Origin: Staphylospora marina
GTDB lineage: Bacteria > Bacillota > Bacilli > Thermoactinomycetales > Thermoactinomycetaceae
Length of the DNA stretch: 64,000 nucleotides
Assembly (NCBI RefSeq): GCF_003856495.1
Contig: NZ_CP034118.1
Location: 1,834,182-1,898,181, forward strand
Reading direction: 5' to 3'
Shown here: one piece after another, positions 35,926-45,214 of the stretch
Layout of the letters: the number at the start of each line of letters is the position of its first letter
Numbering within the stretch: the first letter of the stretch is position 1
Notes under the pieces: generated by a model
What the model was told of the DNA's origin: nothing
Databases searched by the model: none
Seen by the model: the letters and a program-made list of their open reading frames with translations, nothing else
Program-made: the position numbers and the translations under genes

Positions 35926-36998
35926 GCGGACTCATCCGTTCCGTGGAATACCGCCGGGACCACGTGCTCATCCTCGATCAGACAAAGCTTCCTCACCGGA
36001 CAAAGTGGCTTCGCTGTGAAACGGTGGATCAGGTACGGGAAGCGATCCGTGCCCTGAAAGTGCGCGGCGCTCCGGCAATCGGAATGGCCGCCGCTTTCGG
36101 GTTGTCCGTCTGGGCGCGTCGCTTTGACACGCCGTCTCTCACCGTTTTTTGGGATGAACTGGAGAAACAGCGGGAGTATCTCGCTTCTTCCCGCCCCACC
36201 GCGGTCAATCTCTTCTGGGCGATGAACCGGGTGGTCGGCGCCGCCAAACGGGCCAAAGACGTTGGAGAAGCCCGCTGCCTGATCGAAAAAGAAGCCCTTT
36301 TCATCCAGGAGGAGGATGAGAGCGTTTGTCGAAGCATCGGGGAACACGCGCTCAGCCTGCTGCATGACGGAGACTCCGTTCTGACCATCTGCAACGCGGG
36401 CGGCATCGCCACGGCGAGGTACGGAACGGCACTCGCTCCCCTTCATCTGGCGAAAGAGCGGGGCTGGAAACTGTCCGCCTTCGCTTGCGAAACCCGCCCC
36501 CTGTTGCAGGGAGCCCGTCTCACCACCTGGGAACTGCAACAGGCCGGCGTGGACGTCACCCTGATCACCGACGGCATGGCCGCCCACACCATGCGCACCA
36601 AAAACATCGCCGCCGTCATCGTCGGATGCGACAGGGTGGCTGCCAACGGCGACACCGCCAACAAGATCGGCACGTTCGGACTGGCCCTGATCGCCCGCCA
36701 GCTGGGCATTCCTTTCTATGTCGCCGCACCGCTGTCCACCGTTGACCTCGACACCCCGACGGGCGACGACATTCCGATCGAGGAGAGGTCACCGGACGAA
36801 GTGACCCGCATTTCCGACCGGCTCATCGCTCCGGAGGGAACCAACGTGTACAATCCCGCCTTTGATGTCACCCCTGCCGAATACATCACGGCGATCATCA
36901 CGGAAAAAGGGATCGTGCGCGGAAATTATCCGGAAGGACTGGCCCGGTTGAAAACAAATGGAGAGCGGAATGCCTCCGTGACAACCCCCGGTACATGA
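35922..36998 (+). CDS. mtnA: Methylthioribose-1-phosphate isomerase
   Basis: Converts methylthioribose 1-phosphate to methylthioribulose 1-phosphate. The 358-residue eIF2B-alpha-like protein has [38 protein letters not shown] (catalytic Cys), [16 protein letters not shown] and [19 protein letters not shown] (catalytic Asp). The ATG overlaps the mtnK stop codon, so the pair is translationally coupled. With MtnB, W, X, D, E and U encoded on the other arm, only MTA nucleosidase is lacking from the window for a full cycle. Confidence 0.96.
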   Translation: MSGLIRSVEYRRDHVLILDQTKLPHRTKWLRCETVDQVREAIRALKVRGAPAIGMAAAFGLSVWARRFDTPSLTVFWDELEKQREYLASSRPTAVNLFWAMNRVVGAAKRAKDVGEARCLIEKEALFIQEEDESVCRSIGEHALSLLHDGDSVLTICNAGGIATARYGTALAPLHLAKERGWKLSAFACETRPLLQGARLTTWELQQAGVDVTLITDGMAAHTMRTKNIAAVIVGCDRVAANGDTANKIGTFGLALIARQLGIPFYVAAPLSTVDLDTPTGDDIPIEERSPDEVTRISDRLIAPEGTNVYNPAFDVTPAEYITAIITEKGIVRGNYPEGLARLKTNGERNASVTTPGT

Positions 36999-37062
36999 GA
37001 TCCTGTTTTTCCCATCACCGGTTTCCGGAGAATCTTCCGGATTGATTCAAATCCGATCGAAG

Positions 37063-37121
37063 CCGGTGGCTGTTCTCCGTGCGTCCGCCTGACAAACAGC
37101 GGAGAACAACCACCGGCGGAT
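37063..37121 (+). terminator. Terminator of mtnK-mtnA
   Basis: CCGGTGG plus TGTTCTCCG pairs with CGGAGAACA plus CCACCGG through one bulge, giving a long stem, followed by CGGATTTT. The T-run is short. Confidence 0.65.
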
Positions 37122-37287
37122 TTTGCGCATGTCTTCATCTCCTCACTTCCCTTCCCGGCCTTTCATTCTCCTCTCCGCCCTGCCGCATGTGACGTGTCTG
37201 ATTGAAGACCGAAAACGCATCATTTACCGAAGCTGCATCCATGTCCCGTATGTCGCCCCCTTCACCCCTCATGGTCCATCGATGTCG

Positions 37288-37354
37288 TTGACAACAGACA
37301 GACTCTTGGCATAAAATTTGATTGAACAATCAATTAATTGTTTGTACGATCAAT
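37288..37354 (+). promoter_or_regulatory. TetR-controlled promoter with two operators
   Basis: TTGACA (37288-37293) and TAAAAT (37312-37317) are 18 bases apart. Directly after the -10 box, TTGATTG-AA-CAATCAA (37318-37333) is a perfect palindrome, and a second related imperfect one, ATTGTTTGT-ACGATCAAT, follows at 37337-37354. Both cover the transcription start, so binding would block initiation. The motif resembles BetI-type TetR boxes. Confidence 0.75.
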
Positions 37355-37408
37355 CAATACTTTTGGTCGATCGGTGGATTCTTTCATTACCGGAGAGGGG
37401 TCAGCGCC

Positions 37409-37729
37409 ATGAACAAAAACTCTCTGCACCCGATGACCGGCTTGCTGGTCGGTGCCGTTCTCATCTGGATCACCTGGATGCGCATTGATCATTTGTTGAA
37501 TGCTTCCGAATCCGACTGGTATCATTGGATCAGACCGGCCTTCTTCGGGCTCGCGGGCATTCTGGCACTCACGGCGGGAATTTTGATGTTCATGCGGAAG
37601 GAAGCCGGCCAAGGCGTGATGCGACTCGCCGTCGCTCTCGTCCTCCTGAATCTCATGGCGGGACTGGTGATGCTTCTCATCCGTCTGGCCGTAAATGCCG
37701 TCAGTTGGATCGCGAATGGAAGTCTTTGA
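37409..37729 (+). CDS. Small membrane protein, first gene of a TetR operon
   Basis: A 106-residue protein with three clear membrane segments near residues 8-26, 39-61 and 72-95 and short polar ends. No family is recognised. It is preceded by a GGAGAGGGG site and the TetR-type operators, and followed about 110 bases later by the tetR gene in the same direction. The arrangement (operator, small membrane protein, repressor) suggests an autoregulated stress or efflux accessory unit. Confidence 0.7.
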   Translation: MNKNSLHPMTGLLVGAVLIWITWMRIDHLLNASESDWYHWIRPAFFGLAGILALTAGILMFMRKEAGQGVMRLAVALVLLNLMAGLVMLLIRLAVNAVSWIANGSL

Positions 37730-37838
37730 TCGGTTGTCACGCATTTCCCTCCGGAGTGCCGCGGTCAAGGGGATCATCCTGGTTTCCACGCCTTGGAAAA
37801 AAACGTCCATCCGGAGGACCTCCCAAAGGAGGGGAATG

Positions 37839-38477
37839 ATGAAAGACCATCACGGCGGTCGAAAAAAACAGTCCTTCATCGCGGAAGCCAGACGGGCGCA
37901 AATCATCGAAGCCGCCATCCACACTTTGGACGAGATCGGCTACGTCAACGCCAGTCTGGCCCAAATCGCCAAACGCGCGGGGATCAGTACCGCACTGATT
38001 TCTTATCATTTTCAGGACAAAAACGATCTCATGAACCACACCCTGGCCACTCTGATCGAGGAAGAAACGCGATATGTGGCGGAGCGGCTGGCAGCGGCCA
38101 AAACTCCCCGGGAACGTTTGCACGCCTACATCGAAGCGTGCCTCGCTTACCAGGGAACCCATCCCAAACGCATCTATGCGCTGATCGAAATCATCTTTCA
38201 CGCCCGGACCCCCGACCAGGTTCCTTACTACAAACTGGAAGATGATGATGAAGAACCTCTGGTGTCCGTGCTGAAAGAGATTCTCATCACGGGGCAAAAA
38301 GCCGGGGAGTTCAGAGCGTTCAACGTTCCGGTGACGGCTGCGGCGCTCCGGGCGGCGATATGGGAATATGCGGCCAACAAAACCCTGTCGGAACAAATCG
38401 ATCTGGAAACCTACAGCGCGGAACTGATTCAAATCTTCGACCGGGTCATCCTGAATCCGGACAAGGCAGGGCAATGA
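37839..38477 (+). CDS. TetR-family transcriptional repressor
   Basis: A 212-residue regulator with a typical N-terminal helix-turn-helix: RRAQIIEAAIHTLDEIGYVN, then LAQIAKRAGISTALISYHFQ, with the HFQDKNDLM turn. The C-terminal ligand domain is not assigned. AAAGGAGGGGA precedes two adjacent ATG codons; the second gives the best spacing. Twin palindromes at 37318-37354 in its own operon promoter are the likely binding sites, so it probably represses itself and the small membrane protein. The effector is unknown. Confidence 0.9.
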   Translation: MKDHHGGRKKQSFIAEARRAQIIEAAIHTLDEIGYVNASLAQIAKRAGISTALISYHFQDKNDLMNHTLATLIEEETRYVAERLAAAKTPRERLHAYIEACLAYQGTHPKRIYALIEIIFHARTPDQVPYYKLEDDDEEPLVSVLKEILITGQKAGEFRAFNVPVTAAALRAAIWEYAANKTLSEQIDLETYSAELIQIFDRVILNPDKAGQ

Positions 38478-38491
38478 ACCGAAACCGCAAC

Positions 38492-38540
38492 ATGGCCGGA
38501 GCCAAACGGTGCATGCCGTATGGCTCCGGCCATCTCTTTC
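38492..38540 (+). terminator. Terminator of the tetR operon
   Basis: ATGGCCGGAGCC and GGCTCCGGCCAT form a 12-bp perfect stem with an 18-base loop, followed by CTCTTTC. It could also serve the convergent MFS gene weakly. Confidence 0.65.
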
Positions 38541-38619
38541 GGGAATCGCCGCAATTTCTTGTTTCATCCCGATGCATCTTCCCCGAGTCATGCAAGATTC
38601 TCGCGCCTTGTTTCTCCTC

Positions 38620-39879
38620 TCACTCCCGACCTTCCGCCGTTTTTGAACGCCCTCTTCTTCTTTTTAAGAGCAACAGCCCGTTTCCGATGAGCAAAACATT
38701 CAACACCGACCATGCAACGGAATACGATTGCACGTCCACGATGAATCCGAAAATGGTCGGAGCGAGGATAATGGCCGCTTGATTCAGCGTCAGCGCATAG
38801 CTGACCATCAACCCTTCCGCCTGAGGAGGAGCATGCTCCGCCACGGCCAACAAAAACAAACTGAACCACCCAATCCCGAAAAAGCCCAACCACGCAGACA
38901 AAACAAAAAGCGCCCACACGGCCAAAGACGCGGGGGTGAATGCCAGGACAGAGACTCCGATCACAGATGCCCAAACGCAAAGATGAAGCGGATCTTCCCG
39001 GTTCCCTTCCCACCATTTGTCACTGATGTATGCAAGCACGATCCTGCCCGCCATCCCGAACATCAAAGCCGTGGCCAGCAGCTGCCCCGAAATGACCAGT
39101 CCCGCTTCGGTTTCATGGCTGAAGAAGATCATCAAATGTCCCACCAACACCATCTGAAGCGAAATCAAAGTGATCCCGGTGAACAAAATCGGGGATGTCT
39201 TTTTGTTTTTTGCAATCGTCATCATTTTTTGCGTGAATGAAGATTTGTCGGTTTGCCGCCCATGACGGGAACCGGGAGGATCGCGGTACAAAACGAGGAA
39301 CAACAGGCCTCCGGCGACGGCGAAAGCGGCTTGGGTGAAGACGGCCGTTTGCCATCCGAAATGCAGGGACAGATATGGAAGCAAAGCGCCGCCGATCGCC
39401 CCTCCGACGGGGATTCCCGCCTGACGGATCCCCATGGCCAACCCTCTTTCCTGTTCCGAAAACCATCGCAATACCACCCTGCTTCCCCCGGGTTGAGCCG
39501 TTCCATACCAAATGCCGACAATCACCAGCAAAAGCATCAACAACCCGTAGTGAGTCGTGAATGAAACAAGGAGAAACGTCAACCCCAACAAACAGGACCC
39601 CAAACCGATCAGCCATCGTTCACCATGTCGATCCAACGCGTGTCCGATGAAGAGCATCGACAGCAAAGGCCCGATTTGAACCGCGGAAACCAACAGCCCC
39701 GCTTGCGAAGCATTCAGACTCCATTGATTTTGCCAAATCGCGGCCAGAGGTCCGACCCCATAGGTGACCAAAGTCGCTGAAGCCTGAGACCAAGTGGCGA
39801 CTGCCAATATCAGCCATCTGTAATGGGGCTTTCGTTGATGTTCCATCCGTTCCCGTTGCACGGGCAAACGGGCATTCAC
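38620..39879 (-). CDS. MFS transporter
   Basis: A 419-residue, 12-helix major facilitator. It shows the loop 2-3 motif GHALDRHGERWLIG, the VGIWYGTAQPGGSRVVLRWF helix-4 pattern and RQAGIPVGGAIGGALLP in helix 5, which resemble the CynX/NimT or oxalate-formate antiporter-like groups. A GTG start lies after GGGGGAGAGG. It is transcribed alone, from a promoter region that contains an inverted repeat at 39971-40004. Substrate unknown. Confidence 0.85.
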   Translation of the reverse strand: MNARLPVQRERMEHQRKPHYRWLILAVATWSQASATLVTYGVGPLAAIWQNQWSLNASQAGLLVSAVQIGPLLSMLFIGHALDRHGERWLIGLGSCLLGLTFLLVSFTTHYGLLMLLLVIVGIWYGTAQPGGSRVVLRWFSEQERGLAMGIRQAGIPVGGAIGGALLPYLSLHFGWQTAVFTQAAFAVAGGLLFLVLYRDPPGSRHGRQTDKSSFTQKMMTIAKNKKTSPILFTGITLISLQMVLVGHLMIFFSHETEAGLVISGQLLATALMFGMAGRIVLAYISDKWWEGNREDPLHLCVWASVIGVSVLAFTPASLAVWALFVLSAWLGFFGIGWFSLFLLAVAEHAPPQAEGLMVSYALTLNQAAIILAPTIFGFIVDVQSYSVAWSVLNVLLIGNGLLLLKRRRGRSKTAEGRE

Positions 39880-39970
39880 CCGGCCTCTCCCCCTTTTGCT
39901 TCAAAGATGGATGCCGTTTGAATTCGACTTCCCGCGATTGGTTCAAAAGGATCCGACCTTGCGTGATCCA

Positions 39971-40004
39971 TTTGATTTTCGGTTGTTACCGAATATTAAT
40001 CAAA
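39971..40004. promoter_or_regulatory. Nested inverted repeat upstream of the MFS gene
   Basis: TTTGATT and AATCAAA form the outer arms and TTCGGT and ACCGAA the inner arms around TGTT. It lies about 90 bases before the MFS GTG and could be an operator. Confidence 0.4.
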
Positions 40005-40090
40005 GATCGTGAATGGATCAACATTGAATTTTCTGATTTCTACCGAAGATCCAAACGTTTGCTTTCCTTTGCTCTTGTCCCCTTCATCTT

Positions 40091-40318
40091 TCACTGTTTC
40101 CGTTCCCCGGCTTTCCGGGTTCGGCAAGAAATCCGGCGAGCCCGTCCGTGAATTTGCACCGGATCGGATCCGGCCGGCAACAAAACGTGATCTCCCGTCC
40201 GGAAGCGATGTCGGGCTCCGTCGAGCTCCAATGTCCCTTCTCCGTCGATCACCGTGATGGTCCGGAACGGGTCGCCCAAGCTCCACTGTACGGATCCCGC
40301 CCGTTCCCATGTTTCCAC
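40091..40318 (-). pseudogene. Remnant of mannose-6-phosphate isomerase (C-terminal cupin part)
   Basis: The frame reads ETWERAGSVQWSLG then FRTITVIDGEGTLELDG and FRTGDHVLLPAG, closely like the C-terminal cupin domain of class I ManA proteins. The N-terminal two thirds with the zinc-binding catalytic site is missing. The open frame runs up to about 40411 into the end of the TatD gene without an ATG; only a GTG at 40318 could start it, and this GTG has no ribosome binding site. Homology-like residues (FAV) extend a little upstream of that GTG, so it reads as a gene fragment left by deletion, not a complete small cupin. A functional stand-alone cupin is the alternative. Confidence 0.6.
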
Positions 40319-40395
40319 GGCAAACCACAGCGGATCACAAAAACCGACCCTCGCCGGAGAGCATGCTTCCTCCGGAAAGAAGGTCGGATCTGAGG

Positions 40396-41196
40396 TCAGG
40401 ATATGCCTGTTTCACGGGTTCCGTCGATGAATGTTTTCGCGTTTTCCGCAAGCCGTTCCAGCAGAACGGCCGGTTTGATGCCCCGCCTTTTCGCCAGATG
40501 GCGGACGGATTCGCGAATCATTGACGGATGCGTTTTCCGTCCGGCAAACGGTCCTTCGAACTCCCAAGGGCCGTCCGTCTCGGCCATCAGGAGTTCCAGC
40601 GGAACCCGCTCCGCCACCCGGCACGTCTCTTCCTCGTACAGAATGTCCGGCGTGAAGGAAACCATGAAGCCCATCGACACCAGTCGCTCAAGGGTCCGGT
40701 CATCCGTCTTCAGCCAGTGAAAATGGGCCCGACGAATGCGATGAGCTTCAAGCCGGTCCAACAGGACGCGAACATCTTCCCGCACTCCATGGAGAATGAC
40801 GGGCTTGTCCAGTTCGGCGGCCAACTCCAGCATCCGGTCCAGCATGTCCAGATACGGGGCTTCATTCCATCCGCCAGTGCTTTGCATGACTTCCCGGCGG
40901 GTGTAATACGGCAAACCCACTTCCCCGATGGCATCGATCTCCCCGGCGTGTTCCCGGATGAACCGCTCCAGGGCAGAGACATCGCCCGTGCACACGTCCT
41001 CCGGAGGACGCTCCGGATGAATGCCGCATGCAGCCCGCACTTTGTCAGGGAACCGACGCTTCAGTTCCAATGTTCTCCCGGCCGACGCCAAATCCATGGA
41101 CACGGCGATCAGACCCGTCAGGTCCGGATCCCGCACGATGGCTTCCGCATCGACATCCGGATAGAGATCCAGATGAATGTGCGCGTCGAAGATCAC
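40396..41196 (-). CDS. TatD-family metal-dependent hydrolase
   Basis: A 266-residue amidohydrolase-fold protein related to TatD nucleases. Metal ligands are visible in FDAHIHLDLYPD, ACGIHPERPP, IGEVGLPYYTRRE, HFHWLKT and MAETDGPWEF. The spacing is somewhat unlike housekeeping YabD/TatD (the EVGL segment continues YYTRRE rather than DYHW), suggesting a divergent subgroup. A GTG start follows GGGAGGTGAAAAGGC. It lies downstream of an aldo/keto reductase, separated by a terminator, and just upstream of a ManA fragment. Confidence 0.8.
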   Translation of the reverse strand: MIFDAHIHLDLYPDVDAEAIVRDPDLTGLIAVSMDLASAGRTLELKRRFPDKVRAACGIHPERPPEDVCTGDVSALERFIREHAGEIDAIGEVGLPYYTRREVMQSTGGWNEAPYLDMLDRMLELAAELDKPVILHGVREDVRVLLDRLEAHRIRRAHFHWLKTDDRTLERLVSMGFMVSFTPDILYEEETCRVAERVPLELLMAETDGPWEFEGPFAGRKTHPSMIRESVRHLAKRRGIKPAVLLERLAENAKTFIDGTRETGIS

Positions 41197-41216
41197 GCCT
41201 TTTCACCTCCCGTCCA

Positions 41217-41252
41217 AAACGGAAACCGGTCCGTGAAGGGACCGGTTCCGCC
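41217..41252 (-). terminator. Terminator of the aldo/keto reductase gene
   Basis: GGAACCGGTCC and GGACCGGTTTCC pair around CTTCAC on the minus strand, followed by GTTTT, just past the reductase stop codon. Confidence 0.85.
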
Positions 41253-41266
41253 TGTTTCAAGATGGA

Positions 41267-42100
41267 TCAGAAGTTGAAGTTGTCCGGGTCGGGTCCGGTC
41301 CGGTGATTCCGGTTGAGCCCCTCCAGAATGGCCACATCTTCCTCCGACAAATGGAAGTCGAAGACGTCGGCGTTTTCCCGGATCCGGTGTTCCCGGACGG
41401 ATTTGGGGATGGTGACCACGCCGATTTGCAGGTTCCAGCGCAGCACGATTTGGGCGGGAGTCTTTCCGTATTTCTCCGCCAACCGGACAATCTCCGGAAC
41501 CTCGGTCACCTTGCCGCGCATCAGCGGGCTCCATGCTTCCAGCACGATATGGTGACGGGAGCAGTATTCGCGGAGCTCTTTCTGGGTCAGCCAGGGATGA
41601 AGCTCCACCTGGTTCACCATCGGATTGATTTCCGCATCCTGCAGGAGATCATCCAGATGGTGCGTCTGGAAGTTGCTCACCCCGATCGCCCGAACCCGAC
41701 CTTCCTTGTACAGCTTTTCGAGGGCTTTCCACGTCTCTTTGTATTTGCCTTTCACCGGCCAGTGGATCAGGTACAAATCGACGTAGTCCATGCCGAGTCG
41801 TTCCAGGCTGGCTTCAAACGCCTTCAACGTGGAATCGTACCCCTGGTCGGAGTTCCACACTTTCGTCGTGATGAACAATTCCTCGCGGGGAACCCCCGAT
41901 TCCCTGACGGCTTTGCCCACTCCGGTCTCATTGCCGTAGACGGCCGCCGTATCGATGCTGCGGTATCCGAGACGAATGGCCGTCTTGACGGCGAATTCCA
42001 CTTCTTCGCCTTCTTTGGCTTTGTACACGCCGAGACCCAGCCACGGCATTTTGACACCGTTGGACAAAACGGTGGAATCGGAAAGTGATTTGAACGTCAT
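41267..42100 (-). CDS. Aldo/keto reductase
   Basis: A 277-residue NADPH-dependent oxidoreductase of the AKR5-like group (YtbE/YvgN type), reducing aldehydes such as methylglyoxal. The catalytic tetrad is intact: Asp in YRSIDTAAVYGNETGVG, Tyr in the same segment, Lys in ELFITTKVWN, His in LYLIHWPVKG. The C-terminal TIPKSVREHRIRENADV carries the NADP 2'-phosphate site. GGGAGGCGTAGGTACAT precedes the ATG. It is transcribed alone. Confidence 0.93.
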   Translation of the reverse strand: MTFKSLSDSTVLSNGVKMPWLGLGVYKAKEGEEVEFAVKTAIRLGYRSIDTAAVYGNETGVGKAVRESGVPREELFITTKVWNSDQGYDSTLKAFEASLERLGMDYVDLYLIHWPVKGKYKETWKALEKLYKEGRVRAIGVSNFQTHHLDDLLQDAEINPMVNQVELHPWLTQKELREYCSRHHIVLEAWSPLMRGKVTEVPEIVRLAEKYGKTPAQIVLRWNLQIGVVTIPKSVREHRIRENADVFDFHLSEEDVAILEGLNRNHRTGPDPDNFNF

Positions 42101-42153
42101 ATGTACCTACGCCTCCCGTTTGAAAAAAATCGTGCTCCGAAACTGATTACCCG

Positions 42154-42168
42154 TTTCGTACCACGAAA
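42154..42168. promoter_or_regulatory. Small palindrome between divergent genes
   Basis: TTTCGT-ACC-ACGAAA lies in the 260-base gap between the aldo/keto reductase (minus) and the ABC transporter (plus). It may be an operator; nothing else in the gap is clear. Confidence 0.3.
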
Positions 42169-42361
42169 TAAACATGGTTGCCCATGAAAGGTTTATGAAA
42201 GACCCTGCCCTTGAATATCATGCCTGAACGGATTCCTGCTGTCCACCCGCCGGCATGGTCAACAACGGCCGGAAAAACGACAGGAATTTTCCGGTTTTTA
42301 TCAAATTTCATCATCAATTGGAAAATCCATCCTTTGAGCAAATCTGCAAAGGAGCATGGAA

Positions 42362-44107
42362 ATGAAGGAACAACATTCCCTCAGGATCCGCGATCTGCTT
42401 CGTCCGCACCGGAGCAGGCTCATCGCGGCCATCTTGTCGGCGCTCGCCGCATCCGCCGCGGGACTCCTTCCTCCATTGATCATGAAGCAGATGGTGGATG
42501 TGGCCCTGCCTCGAAAAGATTTTTCCCTGCTGACGTTGTCCTTGATCAGCCTGGTTCTCCTTCCCGTCCTGTCCACGCTGCTTTCGATGTTGACCGAACG
42601 GATCCACCACCGGATCGGCGGAACCATCACCGACTTGCTGAAAATCTCCATGATGAGCCGGTTGCTTCGGCAGGCTCCCGAGGCCGGGAACGCGCCCCTC
42701 ACCGGGGATCACGCTTTGCGCTTCGGATTGGCGGATCGGATCGGCGACCACTTCATCACCCGGAAGCTGCTGCCCGTGATTCCGCAAACGATCACGTTCC
42801 TGACGCTGTGCGGGATCATGGTGGGATTGGATCCCGTGCTCGCCGTGTTTTCCTTGATGCTGTCGCCCCTGGCGGCATTCATGGATTCCCTGTTGGAACG
42901 GAAAGCGGAGGACGCGTCCAAACAGAGGACGTCCGTTCATGAATCCGTTCACGAAGCGGTCCAGCGTCTTCCCGAAGCCGTCAGAACCGTGCAACTTCTG
43001 ACCCGGGAACACCGGGAGGGAGCCGAATTCCGGGAACACATCCGCCGGTTGCGCGGGGCCGAAAACCAGTGGTTCACGGTCCGGCTGTGGCGGCAAGCAC
43101 TGTCGTCCCTGGGGAAGGTCCCGGGGCTCTTCATCCTGATCTCCGTCAGTCTCCTGCTCATGTCAAAGGACCGGTTGACCGTGGGCACCTTGCTCGCATT
43201 CACCGTGTATTTCCCCCAGCTACCGGACATCGTCAGGCAATTTCGGTCCGTTTTCATCGAATACAAGCATGTGAAAGGCCATCTTGAGGCGGTAACGGAA
43301 ACGCTGAACTTGCCCGTCCGTGACGATGACGCGCCGGATGCCCGTGAACTGCACCGGGCCCGGGGAGAGATTGAGTTCCGGAACGTCACGTGCACGCTTC
43401 CGTCGGGAGACGGCGTAAAGAACCTGTCACTCCGGATTCACCCCGGCGAATTCATCGGCATCGTCGGACCGGACGATGCGAGCCAAAGCATCATCCCGGA
43501 TCTGCTGCTCCGCTTCCGGGAGCCCGATGAAGGGGAAATCCTGCTGGACGGGCGGAACATCCGGGAGTACCGTCTCGTAGATCTTCGCAAGCGCATCGGT
43601 CTCGTCACCCGGAAGGTGTATTTGTGGGAGCGAAGCATCCGGGAGAATCTGCTGTGCGCCAATCCGGACGCCGCCTTTGATGAACTGGTCGACGTCTGCG
43701 GCCTCACCCGACTCACTTCGATGCTGGATTCACTCCCGGACGGTTGGGACACCATCACCGGAAAGGACGGAGTCAACCTTTCCGATGAAGAAAAACATCG
43801 GGTGGCCATCGCCCGCACCCTGCTCCGGAAACCGGACATCCTGCTGCTGGAAGAACCCCCATCCACGGATGCCACCGCCGGATCACGACTCTTCGAAGAA
43901 CTCGATCCGGTGCTCCGGGACAAAACCGTGATCGTGACGGCACACCGGTTGCCCGCCATCCGCCACGCCGACCGCATCCTGGTCATTGAAAACGGCAAAC
44001 TGACCGAATCCGGCACCCACGATGAATTGCTGAAAAACCGTTCCGCCTACTGGCGGCTTCACCATGAACCACATGAGCGGACCGGAGAAGAGGAACGCGT
44101 GGGATGA
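42362..44107 (+). CDS. ABC exporter-like protein with degenerate ATPase motifs
   Basis: A 581-residue half-exporter: a six-helix membrane domain (residues 1-300) followed by a nucleotide-binding domain. The fold and the H-loop (VIVTAHRLPAIRHADRI) are kept, but the ATP-handling motifs are not. Walker A reads VGPDDASQS, where VGPSGAGKS is expected, so the lysine is Gln; the Q-loop Gln is replaced (IGLVTRKVYLW); the signature LSGGQ is LSDEE; Walker B reads LLLEEPPS in place of LLLDEATS. AAAGGAG lies seven bases upstream of the start. It is a single gene with no active partner next to it. It may pair with an intact half-transporter elsewhere, or be a pseudo-ATPase. Confidence 0.85.
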   Translation: MKEQHSLRIRDLLRPHRSRLIAAILSALAASAAGLLPPLIMKQMVDVALPRKDFSLLTLSLISLVLLPVLSTLLSMLTERIHHRIGGTITDLLKISMMSRLLRQAPEAGNAPLTGDHALRFGLADRIGDHFITRKLLPVIPQTITFLTLCGIMVGLDPVLAVFSLMLSPLAAFMDSLLERKAEDASKQRTSVHESVHEAVQRLPEAVRTVQLLTREHREGAEFREHIRRLRGAENQWFTVRLWRQALSSLGKVPGLFILISVSLLLMSKDRLTVGTLLAFTVYFPQLPDIVRQFRSVFIEYKHVKGHLEAVTETLNLPVRDDDAPDARELHRARGEIEFRNVTCTLPSGDGVKNLSLRIHPGEFIGIVGPDDASQSIIPDLLLRFREPDEGEILLDGRNIREYRLVDLRKRIGLVTRKVYLWERSIRENLLCANPDAAFDELVDVCGLTRLTSMLDSLPDGWDTITGKDGVNLSDEEKHRVAIARTLLRKPDILLLEEPPSTDATAGSRLFEELDPVLRDKTVIVTAHRLPAIRHADRILVIENGKLTESGTHDELLKNRSAYWRLHHEPHERTGEEERVG

Positions 44108-44157
44108 AGCGATTCCGGAACATGCAGGGAACGGATGAAGAGCGAAAATTCAAACGA

Positions 44158-44190
44158 ATGCCCGGGAGTTGATCCCGGGCATGATTTTCT
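44158..44190. terminator. Bidirectional terminator
   Basis: ATGCCCGGGA and TCCCGGGCAT form a 10-bp stem with a GTTGA loop, followed by GATTTTCT, between the convergent ABC and cation-efflux genes. Confidence 0.8.
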
Positions 44191-44236
44191 CCTTTCACAC
44201 TCCGGAGGCGATTCCGGCCCGTTTCCTGAATGTACA

Positions 44237-45214
44237 TCAAATGGCGGACGCCGTTCTCTCCGGTCTCCAGTCCTGAACACCGTTGTCTTCGATGATTCCG
44301 ATGACCACATCCGCAATTTGAGGTTCCGCCAGCAAGCGGTCGCGCAGCCGAAATTTGATGTCATCCGCTTCGGCCAGCGTCAGACCCGGACGCAGTTCCA
44401 CGTCGCACTCCACATGGTAAAAACGGCCTTCCTGCACGATCCGCATGAAGTTGATGTCGGTGACGATCGGATCGGAAAACAGGATGCCGGCCACCTTGTC
44501 TTCCACTTCCTTCGGCGCCGCCACCCCGATCAGACCGATCATGTTGTCGTAACCCACTTTCAGGGCCACCGCGGCCATGAGCAGTCCGATCATCACCGTG
44601 GCAATTCCGTCAAACTGCCGGAAGGGCGTGAAATGGGAAACGAACACCGAAATCAGGGCCACGAACGCGCCAAGAGTGGCCACAATGTCTTCATAAAACA
44701 CCAGTCGCGTCGGCGGTGCGGCGCGTCCCACCGACCGGAATGCCGCAAGGATTTTTCTCCATCCTTTCACCTGTACGCCCGTTTCCTTCAAAATCTCATT
44801 CATCGCTTTTACCAACACCATCCCGTCGATGAGGACGGACAGGGCCAGAATCGCGGCGTTGAGCAGGAAATGGGTCGGCTCGTGGGGTTCCATCAAGAGC
44901 TGGATCCCTTCCCGTACCGTTTCATAGGCCATCATGGACACAACCATCACGGCCACCACGCAAAACAGGTTGATCAGCCGGCCGAATCCGGCGGGAAAAC
45001 GGGGAGTGGGCTCCTTCTCGGCCAGGATGCTTCCCACGAACACAAAGCCTTGGTTCACGCTGTCCGCGAGCGAATGCATCGCGGATGCGAACATCGTCCC
45101 GCTTCCGCTCACAAACGCGGCGATCCCCTTGACCAGTGCGAGCGCGGCATTCCCCAGCGCGGCACTTGCCGAAGACTTGTTGCCTCTCTTGACTAGTTCC
45201 CCAATGGATTCCAT
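44237..45214 (-). CDS. Cation diffusion facilitator family transporter
   Basis: A 325-residue CDF protein exporting divalent metal ions. It has the helix-2 metal motif in SAMHSLADSVNQGFVF and a helix-5 variant EDIVATLGAFVAL in place of the usual HD pair, typical of the ZnT9/YdfM-like subgroup, then a cytosolic C-terminal dimer domain ending with DIKFRLRDRLLAEPQIADV. GGAGGCTGAAC precedes the ATG; a longer upstream frame is not supported. Metal specificity cannot be told. Confidence 0.88.
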   Translation of the reverse strand: MESIGELVKRGNKSSASAALGNAALALVKGIAAFVSGSGTMFASAMHSLADSVNQGFVFVGSILAEKEPTPRFPAGFGRLINLFCVVAVMVVSMMAYETVREGIQLLMEPHEPTHFLLNAAILALSVLIDGMVLVKAMNEILKETGVQVKGWRKILAAFRSVGRAAPPTRLVFYEDIVATLGAFVALISVFVSHFTPFRQFDGIATVMIGLLMAAVALKVGYDNMIGLIGVAAPKEVEDKVAGILFSDPIVTDINFMRIVQEGRFYHVECDVELRPGLTLAEADDIKFRLRDRLLAEPQIADVVIGIIEDNGVQDWRPERTASAI

